The notes under the pieces: generated by a model | Told to the model about the DNA's origin: nothing | What the model saw: the letters and a program-made list of their open reading frames with translations, nothing else | Database searches by the model: none | Made by a program: the position numbers and the translations under genes | Part shown: positions 41,800-53,423 of the stretch, piece by piece | Layout: the number at the start of each line of letters is the position of its first letter | Position numbering within the stretch: position 1 is the first letter of the stretch | NCBI GenBank assembly: GCA_963920705.1 | Contig: OY987233.1 | Location: 1,787,501-1,851,500, forward strand | Direction: 5' to 3' | DNA: 64,000 nt | DNA from: Odiellus spinosus | Lineage: Eukaryota > Arthropoda > Arachnida > Opiliones > Phalangiidae

Positions 41800-42590
41800 C
41801 ATGGGCGCCCGCAGGGGGTGGCAAACGGGGCAATTGCCCCCCCCCCCCTTGGATCACAGATTTCCCTGTCTAGCTTTACATATATATTTTTAAAATAAAG
41901 CATACAAAGTATTGAAGAAGTACGTTGTCTGTTAAAGATATATCCGAAATATTTTAAACTTTATTATTTTAACAGGGTTTTTGTTTAAAAGATGAACTTT
42001 CTAATTTTATTTAGTTAAAAAATATTACAATAGTATTAGAGGCAGTCCCGAGACATTTCAACAGTAGACTGCAGAGCTAAGGAAGCTGGTCCAAGCCTGG
42101 GAATGCTAGGTTTTGATTAATTTTAAATTTTCACGGTCATTTTAGCACGAGAATAAAAAAAAATGCTGTGAGAACGGTCGATCACTTGGTATCGTCCCAA
42201 TTGATCGACTTTTAAGTGATCGAAACCAGTTTTTTTGGATTAAATGATCGAAATATTTAGGTTAGGTTAGGTTAGGTTAGTTTTTTAACTCAATCGATCA
42301 TATGAAATTCGATCATTTCGACCCAAATCGATCACTTAGTCATCCTCTCATAGGCATGCAGTTTTTGTTAAAATATGAAAGATATATACCTTAGGCAAGT
42401 TAAGCTTATTGGTTTTACTTTTCGGTACATTAATAAGGCTCAGTTAAGAGATACGTTAAACATGGTTAAACATGGTTTAAGTTTTCCAAAAATAAAAAAA
42501 TTCCGGAGCCCCCCCCCCCCCCCATTTTTCCCTTCGGCTACACCAAATTATTATTTGCCCCCCTTGCAAAAGTTTCTGCGGGCGCCCATG
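41800..42590. mobile_element. hAT-like non-autonomous element, 791 bp, 8-bp target duplication
   Basis: The ends CATGGGCGCCCGCAG and CTGCGGGCGCCCATG form a perfect 15-bp inverted repeat. CTGACATT flanks both sides (41792-41799 and 42591-42598). Inside are a poly-C tract at each side (41838-41850 and 42509-42523), a TTAGG run at 42257-42280 and palindromic CGATCA motifs. No transposase was seen. Confidence 0.88.
42257..42280 (+). repeat. Short TTAGG array
   Basis: Five tandem TTAGG pentamers. TTAGG is the ancestral arthropod telomere repeat, so this is an interstitial telomere-like motif within the 41800-42590 element. Confidence 0.85.
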
Positions 42591-43636
42591 CTGACATTGT
42601 TTAGGTTTGGTCACGTGGTATTCTGAGAGCTAATCTTTCAGTTTCTAAAATTTGTTTTTAATTTAAGTGATTGAGCGGGCTATAAAGGAAACGAGGAAAA
42701 ATAAAATCATAAGGATAATTTTAGAGCCCTCAAATTTAAACCTCTTAAATACTGTATAGAAGTATATAGCAGTGAACACTAAGGATCCGTAGAATTTGGG
42801 CAAGTTAATGATAAAATAATGAATTTAAAAACAATTACTCAGTTAAGAATTAGTGATGGAATGTCGATTGATTATTCCACAATGATATTTTTCGGCAAAA
42901 TTTTTGACTATAGTGCTCGGAATTCGTATAACTTGGATTATTAAACATTTCAGTTAAATTATTCCAAGATAAAATAAAACAATAATAATCGTATCAATTT
43001 TTATCCCAAAGTGGCAACTGATATTAGAAAATTAAACCAGTTTTACGTTCGGATAAGAACAATTTGAAATATCTATTTCCGTCCAAAATAATCAAATTTA
43101 AACCTATAGAAGCTCGGTATGACGGTTTATTTATTTTCTTCGAATTGTAATTGTGAATTTGAATTATATTTGTTTTACTTTACTCGTATTCTATAAAATT
43201 AAAATTTTCAAATCCGTTGTTAAACGTTTGAATACGAGTAATTCGTTAATAGATAAACCTTAAAAGATGTTTATATTGGAATAAACCCAACATCCATTAA
43301 CTATTATCTGAATTAACAAATTACATTTTTAGTCACAAAGGATCAATTCGGAAGTAAAATATCTGAAAAATATGAGTAGAAGATAATGTTGAACCAAATC
43401 TGAGCAATCAAGATTCTATCTATTCCATTCAAGATTTTGTCCTCTACTTCGTCTTTCGTGATTGTGGTACCAGATTCCCAGCCATATCTATTCCACATAT
43501 ATAAACTTCTTCAATGCTCTAGTCAACAACAAAGGAAGGGCCGAATGAAGCTAGACGGTACTTTCCAGTTTCACAGAATCCCCACTGCCTGATCAAGCTA
43601 TGTAGAAGCCCTTAGGCAACCCCCTAGTCTCGGAGC
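42591..43636. other. AT-rich spacer before the gypsy element
   Basis: No coding sequence or clear repeat. The last five bases, GGAGC (43632-43636), are the target duplication of the gypsy element. Confidence 0.45.
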
Positions 43637-43784
43637 TGTAAGATCCTACCGCTAGGCGGCGAATACGAGTTGTAATAAAAGAGAACCATGTAACGTGTAG
43701 GTAGAGTGACCCCGGAGTTCCGCGAATAAAGTTATAACCTTTGACCGTTGTATTAGATAAACGCGAGAGTGAGTAAACACTACA
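43637..43784 (+). repeat. 5' LTR of the gypsy element (148 bp)
   Basis: It starts TGTAAGATCCTACCGC and ends AAACACTACA, giving the canonical TG...CA. It has an AATAAA near 43727. It differs from the 3' LTR by a 4-base indel (AAAGTTATAACC versus AAAGTTGTTTATAACC) and about four substitutions. Confidence 0.96.
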
Positions 43785-43868
43785 TTTTGGCGACAGAGAT
43801 AAATGTGTCGGTATCGGGTTTTTTAATTGCGGGGAGTCGAAGTTGTCGGTATCGGTTTCTTAGTCGGA

Positions 43869-46355
43869 ATGGCAGCGGCGAATTTTCCGGGTTTTGCGGC
43901 GTTTGACCCTCACAGTGACTCAGCATCGGTTTCTCTCCATTGGCATAAATGGCTTTCGCGTTTTGAGATTTACCTTCAGGCAATGGACATTACGGTGGAC
44001 AGTCGTAAACGGGCGATGCTCCTTCACTACGCGGGGGAGGAGGTATTTGACATTTTTTCTACTTTAAGTGACGTGGGAGTTACGTACTTGAGTGCTGCTG
44101 CCGCTTTAACGGCTTATTTTGCGCCACAACGGAATCGGGAGTATGAGATATACATGTTTCGCCAATCCACACAGTTGGATGCTGAAACGCTTGACGAGTT
44201 TCATACGCGCTTGAGGAAGTTATCGAAGTTCTGTGAATTTCACAGCGTCGACAGAGAAATAAAATCGCAGTTAATATACGGGGTCAAGTCCAGTCGGCTT
44301 CGCAAGTTCGCGTTGCGGGATCCGGATTTAACTCTGACAGCGGTTCTGGAGCAAGGACGGCTGTTTGAGGCAACTGAGCGTCAGGCGTCCGTTATGGAAA
44401 AACCGGTCGGTCAGGAAGCGGCGCTGGCTAGAGTCGAGGCGGTTCGGCAGGGGCGGCCCACGAGGGGTCAAAGTCGAACAGATCACGCTCGCGGATCGAA
44501 GGCAGAAGATAAAAAGTGTTTCGACTGCGGGAAGGAATGGCCTCATAAGGGGACGGTTTGCCCCGCTAAGGGGAAAGTTTGTTCAAATTGCCAGAAACGT
44601 AACCACTTTGCCATATGTTGTAGAATCGCCGGCAAGCCCAAGGGAGACAAGAATAAGCGTCATGGAATACGGGTACTTCAAGCGTCTGGTCCAAAGGACC
44701 AAGGAGGAGTTGAAGAGGTGTTCTACGTCTACACCGTTAAAGGGCAGATGCAAGGGCCCCCGCAAGTGGCTATCACGGTCAATGGGAAGGAATTGAAGGT
44801 AACCATTGATTCGGGTGCTACCGTGAATGTTGTCAGCGCGGGCACCTATACAAGACTTGGGCTGCCGGTTCTTACGAAGACTAAGGTGGAATTAAGGGCC
44901 TATGGGTCAAAACAGTGCCTGCCTTTACTTGGTCGTTGCAGGGTGACGTTTGGAAAACATGGCAGGACAGAGGAAGCGTACCTGTATGTTGTAGATTGTC
45001 AGAGTAACCCTTTGCTGGGTTTCCGTACGGCAGAGGCCTTGGGCCTAATCAGTGTCTGGAAGGACGACTGTGCGGCAGTAAATATGGTGTCTCCCGTAGG
45101 TAATGGTGGCGACGGGAAGGCAAGATTCCCGAAGCTCTTTGAGGGTGTCGGCAAGTTGGTGGGTTACAAAGCACATCTCCATATCGACAAGTCAATTTCT
45201 GGTCGAGTTCAACCGCACAGACGGATCCCGTTTGCCATGCGTAAGGTGGTTGAGGAAGAGCTGGATAAGCTGGAGCGCGAAGATATAATTGAGCATGTAA
45301 CGGGACCGACGCCTTGGGTTTCGCCGATAGTCCTAACGCCCAAGCCTAAGGAGAAAGATAAAGTTGTCTACCGCATGTGCGTCGACATGCGCCTTCCGAA
45401 TGCGGCCATTAAGAGAGAGAGACACATAACGCCAACTGCGGAAGATATCTTGGCTGCGGAAAATGGAGCAGTTATGTTTTCGAAAATCGATCTCAAAATG
45501 GGTTACCACCAGATAGAGCTGGATGAAGAGTCAAGGGTAATTACTACTTTCTCTACGCATACTGGACAGAGACGGTACAAGCGGCTATTCTTTGGAATTA
45601 CGTCAGCTGCGGAGCTATTTCAAGATATTATCTCGCAGGTCATTGCTGGTATTAACGGAGCGTTAGATGCTAGTGATGATGTACTGATTTATGGGGTCAC
45701 TGTTGAGGACCATGATCGGGCGCTGGAGTCAGTTCTTCGGAGGTTTCAGGACGCTGGCCTGACGTTGAATGAGAAGAAATGCGAATTCCGGGTCAGTTCC
45801 CTATTGTTCTTTGGGTTCATGTTGTCGGACAAAGGAGTGTCCGCGGACCCGGCGAAGATAGTGGCGTTTACGTCGTTAAAGCCACCCGAGACAGTAGAAG
45901 AAGTTCACAGCCTGTTAGGGCTGATACAATACTGTGGGAGGTTTATCCCGGACCTGGCTTCCATTACATGCCCGATCCGTAAGCTCCTTAAAAGGGATGT
46001 GCCAATGACATGGACCTCGGTGCATCAGCAGGGATTTGACAAGCTAAAATCGCTTCTGGTAGCGGATAACAAATTGGCTTACTTTAATCCGAGGTTCAAG
46101 ATAAGGCTCACAGTTGATGCTAGTCCGCTTGGATTGGGCGCCATCCTGAGTCAGGAAGACCCAGCTACGTCTCAGAATCAAGTCGTGGCTTATGGCAGCA
46201 AGGCGCTATCGGATGTCCAAAGTCGTTATTCCCAGATTGAGCGGGAACTATTAGCAGTTCAATGGGCGATCGAGCATTATCACCTATTTGTCTATGGACT
46301 ACGTTTTACAGTTTACACCGACCATCAGCCGTTGATACAGACCATCAGCCGTTGA
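43869..46355 (+). pseudogene. Gag-Pol of the gypsy element, first part (gag, protease, RT, RNase H)
   Basis: The first ATG is at 43869 (MAAANFPGFAAFDP); the frame is open slightly further upstream. Gag contains a capsid-like region (HWHKWLSRFEIYLQA, RLRKLSKFCEF) and two zinc knuckles beginning at 44517 (CFDCGKEWPHKGTVC; CSNCQKRNHFAIC). The protease has the DSGA active site at 44808. The RT runs from about 45150 and includes FSKIDLKMGYHQIEL and LFFGITSAAELFQ. Its catalytic box is ASDDVLIYG, where the family usually has a Y or F before the DD pair. RNase H has LTVDASPLGLGAIL and ERELLAVQWAIEHY, and ends near YTDHQPL. A 20-base tandem duplication at 46321-46360 shifts the frame, which stops at 46355. 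Confidence 0.95.
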
Positions 46356-46360
46356 TACAC
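46321..46360 (+). repeat. 20-bp tandem duplication that breaks pol
   Basis: The same 20-base block occurs at 46321-46340 and 46341-46360, differing only in its last base. Because 20 is not a multiple of three, everything after it is read in another frame. It falls at the end of the RNase H region, so integrase is separated from the upstream frame. Confidence 0.95.
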
Positions 46361-47878
46361 ATTTTAACGAAGCCGCACCTCAAGACTTCTGCGAGACTTG
46401 AACGCCTTTGCGTTAAGGTGCAACCTTATACCTTCAACGTAGTATACCAAGCTGGAAAGGACAATCCTTCAGACTATCTTTCTCGTCATCCTATTGCGTC
46501 GAAGAGCGATGAGGATGACTTAGAACAACACGTCAACTATGTCGTTGAGCAGTCAATTCCCAAGGCTCTTACTACCTCGCTGGTTGCCGAAGAGACAGCT
46601 AAAGATACAATACTAAGGAAAGTAATTACCGAGGTGCAAAAGCCTGGTAGGGACGACTGCGGGTTTAAAGAGGAAGGTTTGATACCATTCAAGGGCGTCC
46701 GACGGGAACTAATGGTTCACCAGAGCGGCATCTTATTACGAGGTACTAGAATTGTGATGCCTAGAGCCCTGCAGCGTCGATGTGTGGAGCTGGCTCATAC
46801 AGGACATCAAGGATTAGTAAAAACAAAGATGCTGTTGAGAGAGAAGGTCTGGTTCCCAGGGATTGATGAGATGGTAGAGAGTCTGGTGAAAGGTTGTCTT
46901 GCTTGTCAAGCGGCGGTAAAGGGTGTCCATGAAGTTCCATTACAGATGACCGTGCTGCCGGATAAGGTCTGGAGTCATCTGGTTATGGATTTCGCTGGTC
47001 CATTTCCGGACGGGTGCCATGCGTTGGTGCTCATTGATGAGTACGCACGGTATCCGGTGGTCCAAACGGTTCAGTCGCTTACCTGCACAAATATACTTGA
47101 TAAGCTGGAGGTCGTTTTCGACATGTTTGGGTTTCCTGAAAGATTAAAAACGGACAATGGCCCTCCCTTTAACGCTTCTCAATTCACGCTACGCTTAGAG
47201 GAGGTCGGATGTTATCATCACAAAGTTACGAAGCTTTGGCCGCAAGCTAATGGGGAAGCGGAGAGGTTCATGAGGACACTAAATAAATTCATACAGACCG
47301 CTACTATCGAACGCAAATGCTGGGCTAAAGACCTACGGAATTTTCTCATGTCATATCGCGCAACTCCTCACGCTACTACGGGGAGGTCTCCAAGTGAGCT
47401 CTTGTTTGGGCGTAAGCTGAAAACATGGTTTCCGGATGTTGGTTCCCCGGAGCAAGACTTTCGGGTCCGTCAGGCTGATGGTTCCAAGAAAGCGAAGATG
47501 AAATCATATGCGGACGGTAAAAGACGGTCTACACCGCACTGCATTGGTGTGGGTGACTTCGTGCTGGTGCGCGCGGATAGGCGTAATAAACTCTCTTCGT
47601 TTTATGATCCATTTCCCTATACCGTAACTGCGGTCAAGGGGTCGCAGGTCACGGCTCACCGCCGGGGAAAGCGAATCAAACGGAACTCCTCGTTCTTTAA
47701 GCGAGTTTCGGCTGAGGCAGCGGGAAAGTGGCGAGAATCACCGAGCTTTGAAGACGATCATATTCAGGGTCCAGTTCCTGGCGTTGCTCCTGCTGAGATA
47801 CCGGCAGATCCACCTCAGAGAAGATATCCGGTCAGAGACAACCGTGGCGTTCCACCCGTGCGCTATGGGGACAGTTGA
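46361..47878 (+). pseudogene. Gag-Pol of the gypsy element, second part (RNase H end, integrase)
   Basis: Downstream of the frameshift the frame is open to a TGA at 47876. It begins with the end of RNase H (NVVYQAGKDNPSDYLSRHP). The integrase zinc-binding HHCC domain follows at about 46797 (HTGHQGLVKTKMLLREKVWF, then CLACQ). The DDE core has MDFAGPFPDG (first Asp), LKTDNGPPFNASQF (second Asp) and GEAERFMRTLNK (Glu). A C-terminal GPY/F-like module ends it (FYDPFPYTVTAVKG). All catalytic residues are present. It has no start codon suited to independent use, so it is a displaced part of the polyprotein. Confidence 0.95.
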
Positions 47879-48058
47879 ACTTGAACTCGAATTGGTTTAT
47901 AATAATTGTTTTATAATAACTGGTTTATATTAATGTTTTCTATTAGTTGCTTGTTAGTGTTTTGGTTTGTTCGATTGTTATACATCCGGGAAAAAAAATA
48001 TTTGTTGGATTATATTAATTGTTTTATAATAATTATTTTATGTTAATGGAGGAAGAGA

Positions 48059-48210
48059 TGTAACATCCTACCGCTAGGCGGCGAATACGAGTTGTAATAA
48101 AAGAGAACCATGTAACGTGTAGGTAGAGTGACCCCGGAGTTCCGCGAATAAAGTTGTTTATAACCTTTGACCGTTGTATTAGATAACCGCGATAGTGAGT
48201 AAACACTATA
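48059..48210 (+). repeat. 3' LTR of the gypsy element (152 bp)
   Basis: It starts TGTAACATCCTACCGC and ends AAACACTATA, where the terminal CA has become TA. The preceding 180 bases are the non-coding 3' part of the element (repeated TTATATTAATTGTTTTAT) and the polypurine tract. Confidence 0.95.
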
Positions 48211-48215
48211 GGAGC

Positions 48216-49821
48216 TCCTAACGTACCCTTAGGTAGGTAGGCCTCAGGGAACCTAGATGGCACGTTTGGTATTTTCCCAAGCAACAAACGCGATGGTTTT
48301 TCCCAATTCACCCAATGAATTTTCTATGGCAAATACTTCACGACAATAAAACAAAATCTATGAATAATTATACGATAACAGCTGAAAGAAATATACAACA
48401 TAATATCAATAAGACAATTCGTTAAAAGGAAATCGGATTTCTAATCTTGTTTGTTGTCAAATTAAACATTGTCTTGAATTGTCAAGTAACTTAACCTAAA
48501 CGTTCCATAGCCACGCCGTATTTAAAATAAAGCTCGAATACAAAAATCCTTGTAGTATTTATTGCACAAACCTTTTGATCTAAAATTTTAAAAAGTAAAA
48601 TCCTTAAGGGTTTTTTCTAAAAAATTTAAATCACGAAACTTTTTAATCTTTTATTCTAGTTGAGGGTAAAATTAATTTAAATACTGATAATCAAACAAGG
48701 AGACAATACCACTGCCTTCTCTAATACAAGGCCTATCCTTAAAGAAAAAAGGTGGCGGAGGTACTGATTTCAAAAATATAGTTAGAAGTCGCTCTCTTGA
48801 GGATAAAAAAGGCGGGAAATTCATAAATGTTAGGTTAATATCCGAGAATACATATTTGTAAGAATTAATTGGAATTTATTTTAAGTGTAAAATAATTAAA
48901 CAGTGATTTTAAAATATTTATATTTAAAATTAACAATTTCTGAATCAAATCAAAAATTTAACTCAAGATCTATATATTATCACCGAGAAGGCACTAGGGG
49001 CTCTACGATCTTACTTCGGTAGAGCCTTATTTAATTGGCTCTTGGCGACGCGAGACTCACGATAGGTTATTTATTACGTAATCCCCAGACAGATTCCTCA
49101 GGAAAGTGACATTTATCTCGGACAACTTGCAAATTGAAAATGACCAAAATAAAAACCTTGTAGCTGGTATTTCTAGGCCTAGTATTAGAGAAGGCAGCGG
49201 ACAGTACCATCGTTTTAAATATGCAGATCCGATGATACTTTACAGTTATTTTAAATACCTTTACTGTTAAGGTACTCGCTAATTTGAAAATCATCTCTCA
49301 TGATAAAGCTGTTTCGCATGAACGCTTTTTTGGTAACGCTAATATAGGAAAGCGCTACAACACCTACATACCAACTAACGAGCTTCCTAACAGTTCGGCC
49401 CACTTAAAAGTATATATCATCTAAATAAGTATCTGAGAGATAAAATAAAAAACATCTAATGCCATTTAAACTTTTTAAAGAGACTTGAAAATTTGCCAAC
49501 ATTTCTTAAATTATTCCATCTACTCAATATTACCAGAAAATCAAAACGTTTCCGCTTTAACGAACAAAAATTAAATTAGAGTTTTTTCTTAATAAAAAAT
49601 CTTACTCGAGATTTTGCAATACGTTTCTTCTTAGCGTAATGACCTTTCGTAAATATAAACTGGGATAACTAGTATCGTGAGTAATAAAATTCATTTCTCA
49701 CTAGAAATTCTTACGAAAAATTCCATCAGTGATGAGTTTGAGCTTTAGAACATATTAGCAAATATGAAGTTAATCATTTTTGGCAACGTAAGAATAAATA
49801 ATTTAATTTTAATCTTTGATT
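48216..49821. other. AT-rich sequence with a possible MITE
   Basis: ACTGCCTTCTCTAATAC at 48711 is answered by GTATTAGAGAAGGCAGC ending 49197 (22 of 24 bases pair), suggesting a 487-bp inverted-repeat element. No target duplication was established. A CTCTACGATC / GGTAGAGCC patch near 48998-49030 is weakly palindromic. No gene was recognised. Confidence 0.45.
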
Positions 49822-50155
49822 TTAAAGACCCTTTTTACTCGTCTTTGTGAACAAAAACCAGGACAGATTGTTATTTGGGATGGCTGAAGTGACAAATATT
49901 ATATCAAAAAAGTGGCTTTGTGAACAAAGACATAGTAGAACGGATTGTGGTTTCGGATTGCTGAAGTAACAGATTAAATTTTCTCCTAAAACATAAAATT
50001 TGATCATAATCATAATCTGACCGGAGTAAATAATTCCAAAACAACTGATTTTATTCATAATAAATGTTATCCCTCGCAAATATTTAAGAAAAAACTTAAC
50101 TGACGATTTTCTCCCATTGAACCTTAACATTAAATTTGGCTTAATTATTTTTCAG
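49822..50155 (-). repeat. Dispersed repeat, copy 2 (pair with 8935-9275)
   Basis: Inverted match to 8935-9275, including TTGTGAACAAAGAC and TGACAAATATTATATCAAAAA blocks and the GATTTTCTCCCATTGA end. The 102-codon open frame here is not a recognised protein. Confidence 0.7.
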
Positions 50156-50404
50156 GTAAAACGTGTACATGTTTAATGTAATTCGTAGTATAATGCGACA
50201 TCATTTTTGTTTTCTTAATTGAGGACGAATTACCACGATGACCTAAGTCGTGGAGATTGATGTTTGTAAGCGTACGTAGAAAAAGTAAAGTACTTCAATG
50301 TTATAAAATACTCGCCGCTAGGGATCTTTTAAATTCCCTACTTCCACAAGCTTAATTTAACTCTCGACCCTCTAAAGACTATCAAAGTTAAACGCTCTTA
50401 CGCC

Positions 50405-50500
50405 ATCTCTACTGTGGCGCAGTTGGCTAAGGCGTGTAACTTTCAGTGATAAAGATATAAATGTTGGGGTACCCAGTTGGAGTCCCGCTCAGTCTCAAAA
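50405..50500 (+). repeat. tRNA-derived SINE head or tRNA pseudogene
   Basis: TGGCGCAGTTGGCTAAGGCG (50414-50433) fits a polymerase III A box. GTTGGAGTCCCGC about 45 bases later is a one-base variant of the B box GGTTCGARTCC. No proper acceptor stem or anticodon stem closes the structure. It is better read as a SINE or decayed tRNA than as a working tRNA. Confidence 0.45.
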
Positions 50501-52182
50501 TGTTTTTCTCGTTAAACTATAAATTTTTTCTTAAATAATTGTAGGAATCGTCTAATCCCGGAAACAAGTTGAAAAGACGGTTTTCTTTGTTTTCATTATT
50601 AATTAATGAAATATTAATTTTTGGCGCCAATTTGAAATTGTACATCATTGCTCTTACATCACGCCAAATTGCACTTTCCTTCTATGCCTAAGTTAAATGC
50701 TGAAATAAAATTGATAAACTGTCAGTAGAGTTAATATAAGTACTATTATTAATGAGACCGATACTTCATGGTTTGATACTCCAAAACTTTAATTTTTTGG
50801 GAAGCTTTCGATCGTCACAAGCGATCCTTTTCAACCCTTTCAACCAACTAAATTTTTTACAAAAATGTCAGTAGAGTTAGTAGACCTTCTTAAATTATAT
50901 TTCACAACTATCATAATTAAAATTTTATTTCGATAAAAGTGAAGTTTTTTTTTTTTTTTCTTGCTAGAGGACGATACCTGCTTGATAATATTTCACCATT
51001 GGCCCTCTTCCGCCTCTTTCTATCGAGGATGATGGGGGGAGGATGCGTAATTCGAAACTGCGCGAACTAGGGTTGAGAGAGAAAAACCGGTTTTAGCACT
51101 ATCATTTTAGCTGATTGCTAATTTGAAATATATAATAATAAATGTAGAAAAAGGCAAGAGAGGGCTCTTGGGCTCCAAGGTTCATGAGTGTTGAAGGTGA
51201 AAGGAGTCTTCTAAAACGGCGATTTTGTTATAAATTTCAAACCTAAATTAGGTTCCTTGCTCAAAATAGCAAAATATGAATAAGGCTTGTGTCTTAGTAG
51301 CCGTTTTTTATTTTTGGCGTAAGAATGATCATTAAAAATCATGGTTTTCATTTAATTTATTTTAAAACCAAACTGTTTAGGAAGTTGGTGTTTCAAATAG
51401 AACATATAAATCTTGGATAAAACATGTGTAATGAACCTGATTTGGCAGAAGGCTTGCTTTGACCTTTGTCTCGGTCTATTACAGCGTCGGAGCGTCATCC
51501 AAGTTCACTACTATTTTGATTATAATTTTAATGCAACATTAATTAATTTTAACACTATATTAAATTATGATTTTTATTTCTAAATTTAATTGATTACCAA
51601 AAGAGTTTGAAATTTTTTTTTCTATAGCCTCTGTTTGCAAACCGTTTTAAATATTCAATTAATAATTTTTAATAAAACTAGTAAAGATAAGGTTAAGTTT
51701 CCTCGCAATAGGTTGCGTTACAATTAAAGGTACGTTAACAATTGTCGCTTTGAAACCGGTTCCAAGCTAATTCAAATATTCGGCTTCAAGTTCGTCGAAG
51801 AGTAAGGTTACATTCCCTAGCGATAGGTTTGCTTTAAAGGCACGTTCACGCTAGTCACTTTGAAAGCAGTTTCAAGACATGGAATATTCGCCTACAAAGA
51901 ACGTCGAAGAGTAAAGTTACGTTTCGTTGAAATATGGTGGGTTCGGTTTAAAGGTAAATTCGAGTTAGTCACTTTGAAAGCGGTTTGAAGCCATTTCCAA
52001 TATTCGCCTACAAAGAACGACGTCGAAGAGTAATGTTACGTTTTGAACTAATTAATTGGGTTTGGTTTAAAGGTACGTTCACAGTAGTCACTACTAAATC
52101 GTTTCCAAAACATTTAGAATGTTTAAATAAACTTTTCAAGCTAACAATTATCCTTCTTGGCAGTTCATCCACAGGGTCAAAT
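50501..52182. other. AT-rich sequence with decayed repeats
   Basis: TGTCAGTAGAGTTA occurs at about 50719 and 50866 as a direct repeat flanking a segment similar to half of the palindrome at 29964-30238 (GATACTTC, AGCTTTCG, CTTTTCAA). Bases 51720-52110 hold four diverged copies of an approximately 100-bp unit (GGTTTAAAGGTACGTTCAC, then AGTCACTTTGAAA, then TTCGCCTACAAAGAACG). No gene was recognised. Confidence 0.5.
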
Positions 52183-52527
52183 ATTAATACAAAACCTAGT
52201 TGCTAGGCAACTAGAATGTAGTTTTATTTGTGTCAGAGTTGTAAATTTCAACTTGGAATGGACAGATATAATGAGTCCTAAATCAAAATTACTACTTGGA
52301 ATGGACAGATATTAATCAAAGTTGTAACTTTAAATGGACATATATTCTCGTTTTAAATCGTCAGTGCCATTCATCGAAACCTAGCTTTCACGAAAATTTG
52401 TAGTTAAATAGTCTTTTGTCCAGCATGATTAAATAGTAATGTAAAATTCAGTCAATTTTGGCAATTTACAACTGTGACACAAATAAAACTACATTCTAGT
52501 TGCCTAGCAACTAGGTTTTGTATTAAT
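52183..52527. mobile_element. MITE with 65-bp terminal inverted repeats
   Basis: It begins ATTAATACAAAACCTAGTTG and ends CAACTAGGTTTTGTATTAAT. The arms continue through ACTAGAATGTAGTTTTATTT and TGTGTCA with almost perfect complementarity. The interior includes repeated ACTTGGAATGGACAGATAT blocks. The target site is A/T-only, so a duplication cannot be called with certainty. Confidence 0.9.
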
Positions 52528-53423
52528 AAAAATAGTTACCAGGTCAAAATAAGTTAAGCGCAATATATATATATATACAAAAATTTCGAGTATTATGGTA
52601 CTTCAGGAGCAACCGTTTAAATTGAGGTTAAACCCTACACAAACTAGTATTGGTATATGATTAAGTCCAGAAACATGATTGGTTTAAGAGTCATAGTGGG
52701 AGAATCAAAATAAATTTAAAGGATTAGATCTCAGAAGCAGGATATCATAATTGACGAATAAGCACTTGCGGTATAAATAATCGCGTAAAATGCAAGCACG
52801 ATATTTCAGCCTTATCAATAAAGCTAACTACACTTTATATGTTAATATTATAAAATAGAAAATTAAAACAAAATCATACATTTAAAAAAAATCTGCATTA
52901 TCAAAAAGTTTTATTACAATGCCTATTTTAATATTATAAAACTCAAAAGTAAAACATATAATCATGCATTTGGAAAGTCTGGTATCCCTTTAAATATCAT
53001 AGGGATACCAGACTCTACGAACAAGTTATTTTTGAACGATTTATACTGTTGTAAAATGTGCAAAACTCACCAAAGGTTTCGCGGTAATTTTCAATTAATT
53101 ATCAAAGTTGCAATCTATAGTCTCGCTTAGCCTAAATCTGTTTCTAAGAAATTTTAGAATGGAATATTTCATGAGAAACGTTAGTTGCTGATATTATATC
53201 ATATAAAAAGGGCCCGCGCTATTTCCGGAAAATGATGATATTCAGACCCATCACTATATAACAATGGATTTGAACTAATTAGGAACTGGGGAGTATATAC
53301 TAACGATCAGCAGAAGAAACTTTCAAATCCCAATGGGTTAGGACGGGATGGGATGGGTTAGGTTGGGTGGGATTCTGTTAGGTTAGTCTAGGCTAGTTTA
53401 GAATAGGCTAGGTTTGGTTTCGT
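52528..53423. other. AT-rich sequence with a short TTAGG-like patch
   Basis: An (AT)n tract lies at 52567-52576, and a hairpin (TCTGGTATCC, then GGATACCAGA) at about 52978-53013. Bases 53335-53410 are rich in GGGTTAGG, GATGGG and AGGCTAGG, a degenerate telomere-like patch. No gene was recognised. Confidence 0.45.

Larger units (their letters stand above)
43637..48210 (+). mobile_element. Ty3/gypsy LTR retrotransposon, 4574 bp, nearly complete
   Basis: LTRs lie at 43637-43784 and 48059-48210, and the 5-bp target duplication GGAGC flanks them (43632-43636, 48211-48215). A candidate primer-binding site (TGGCGACAGAG) follows the 5' LTR at about 43788. A polypurine tract (GGAGGAAGAGA) immediately precedes the 3' LTR. 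The internal region encodes a Gag-Pol polyprotein in the order gag, protease, RT, RNase H, integrase. No envelope-like frame follows integrase. Lineage is probably Mag-like Ty3/gypsy (short LTR, single frame). It lies upstream of transporter exon a, probably in intron 1. Confidence 0.96.

Noticed and set aside
44328..44796. Alternative frames over the gypsy gag region
   Set aside because: They overlap the zinc-knuckle coding frame and have no motifs of their own.
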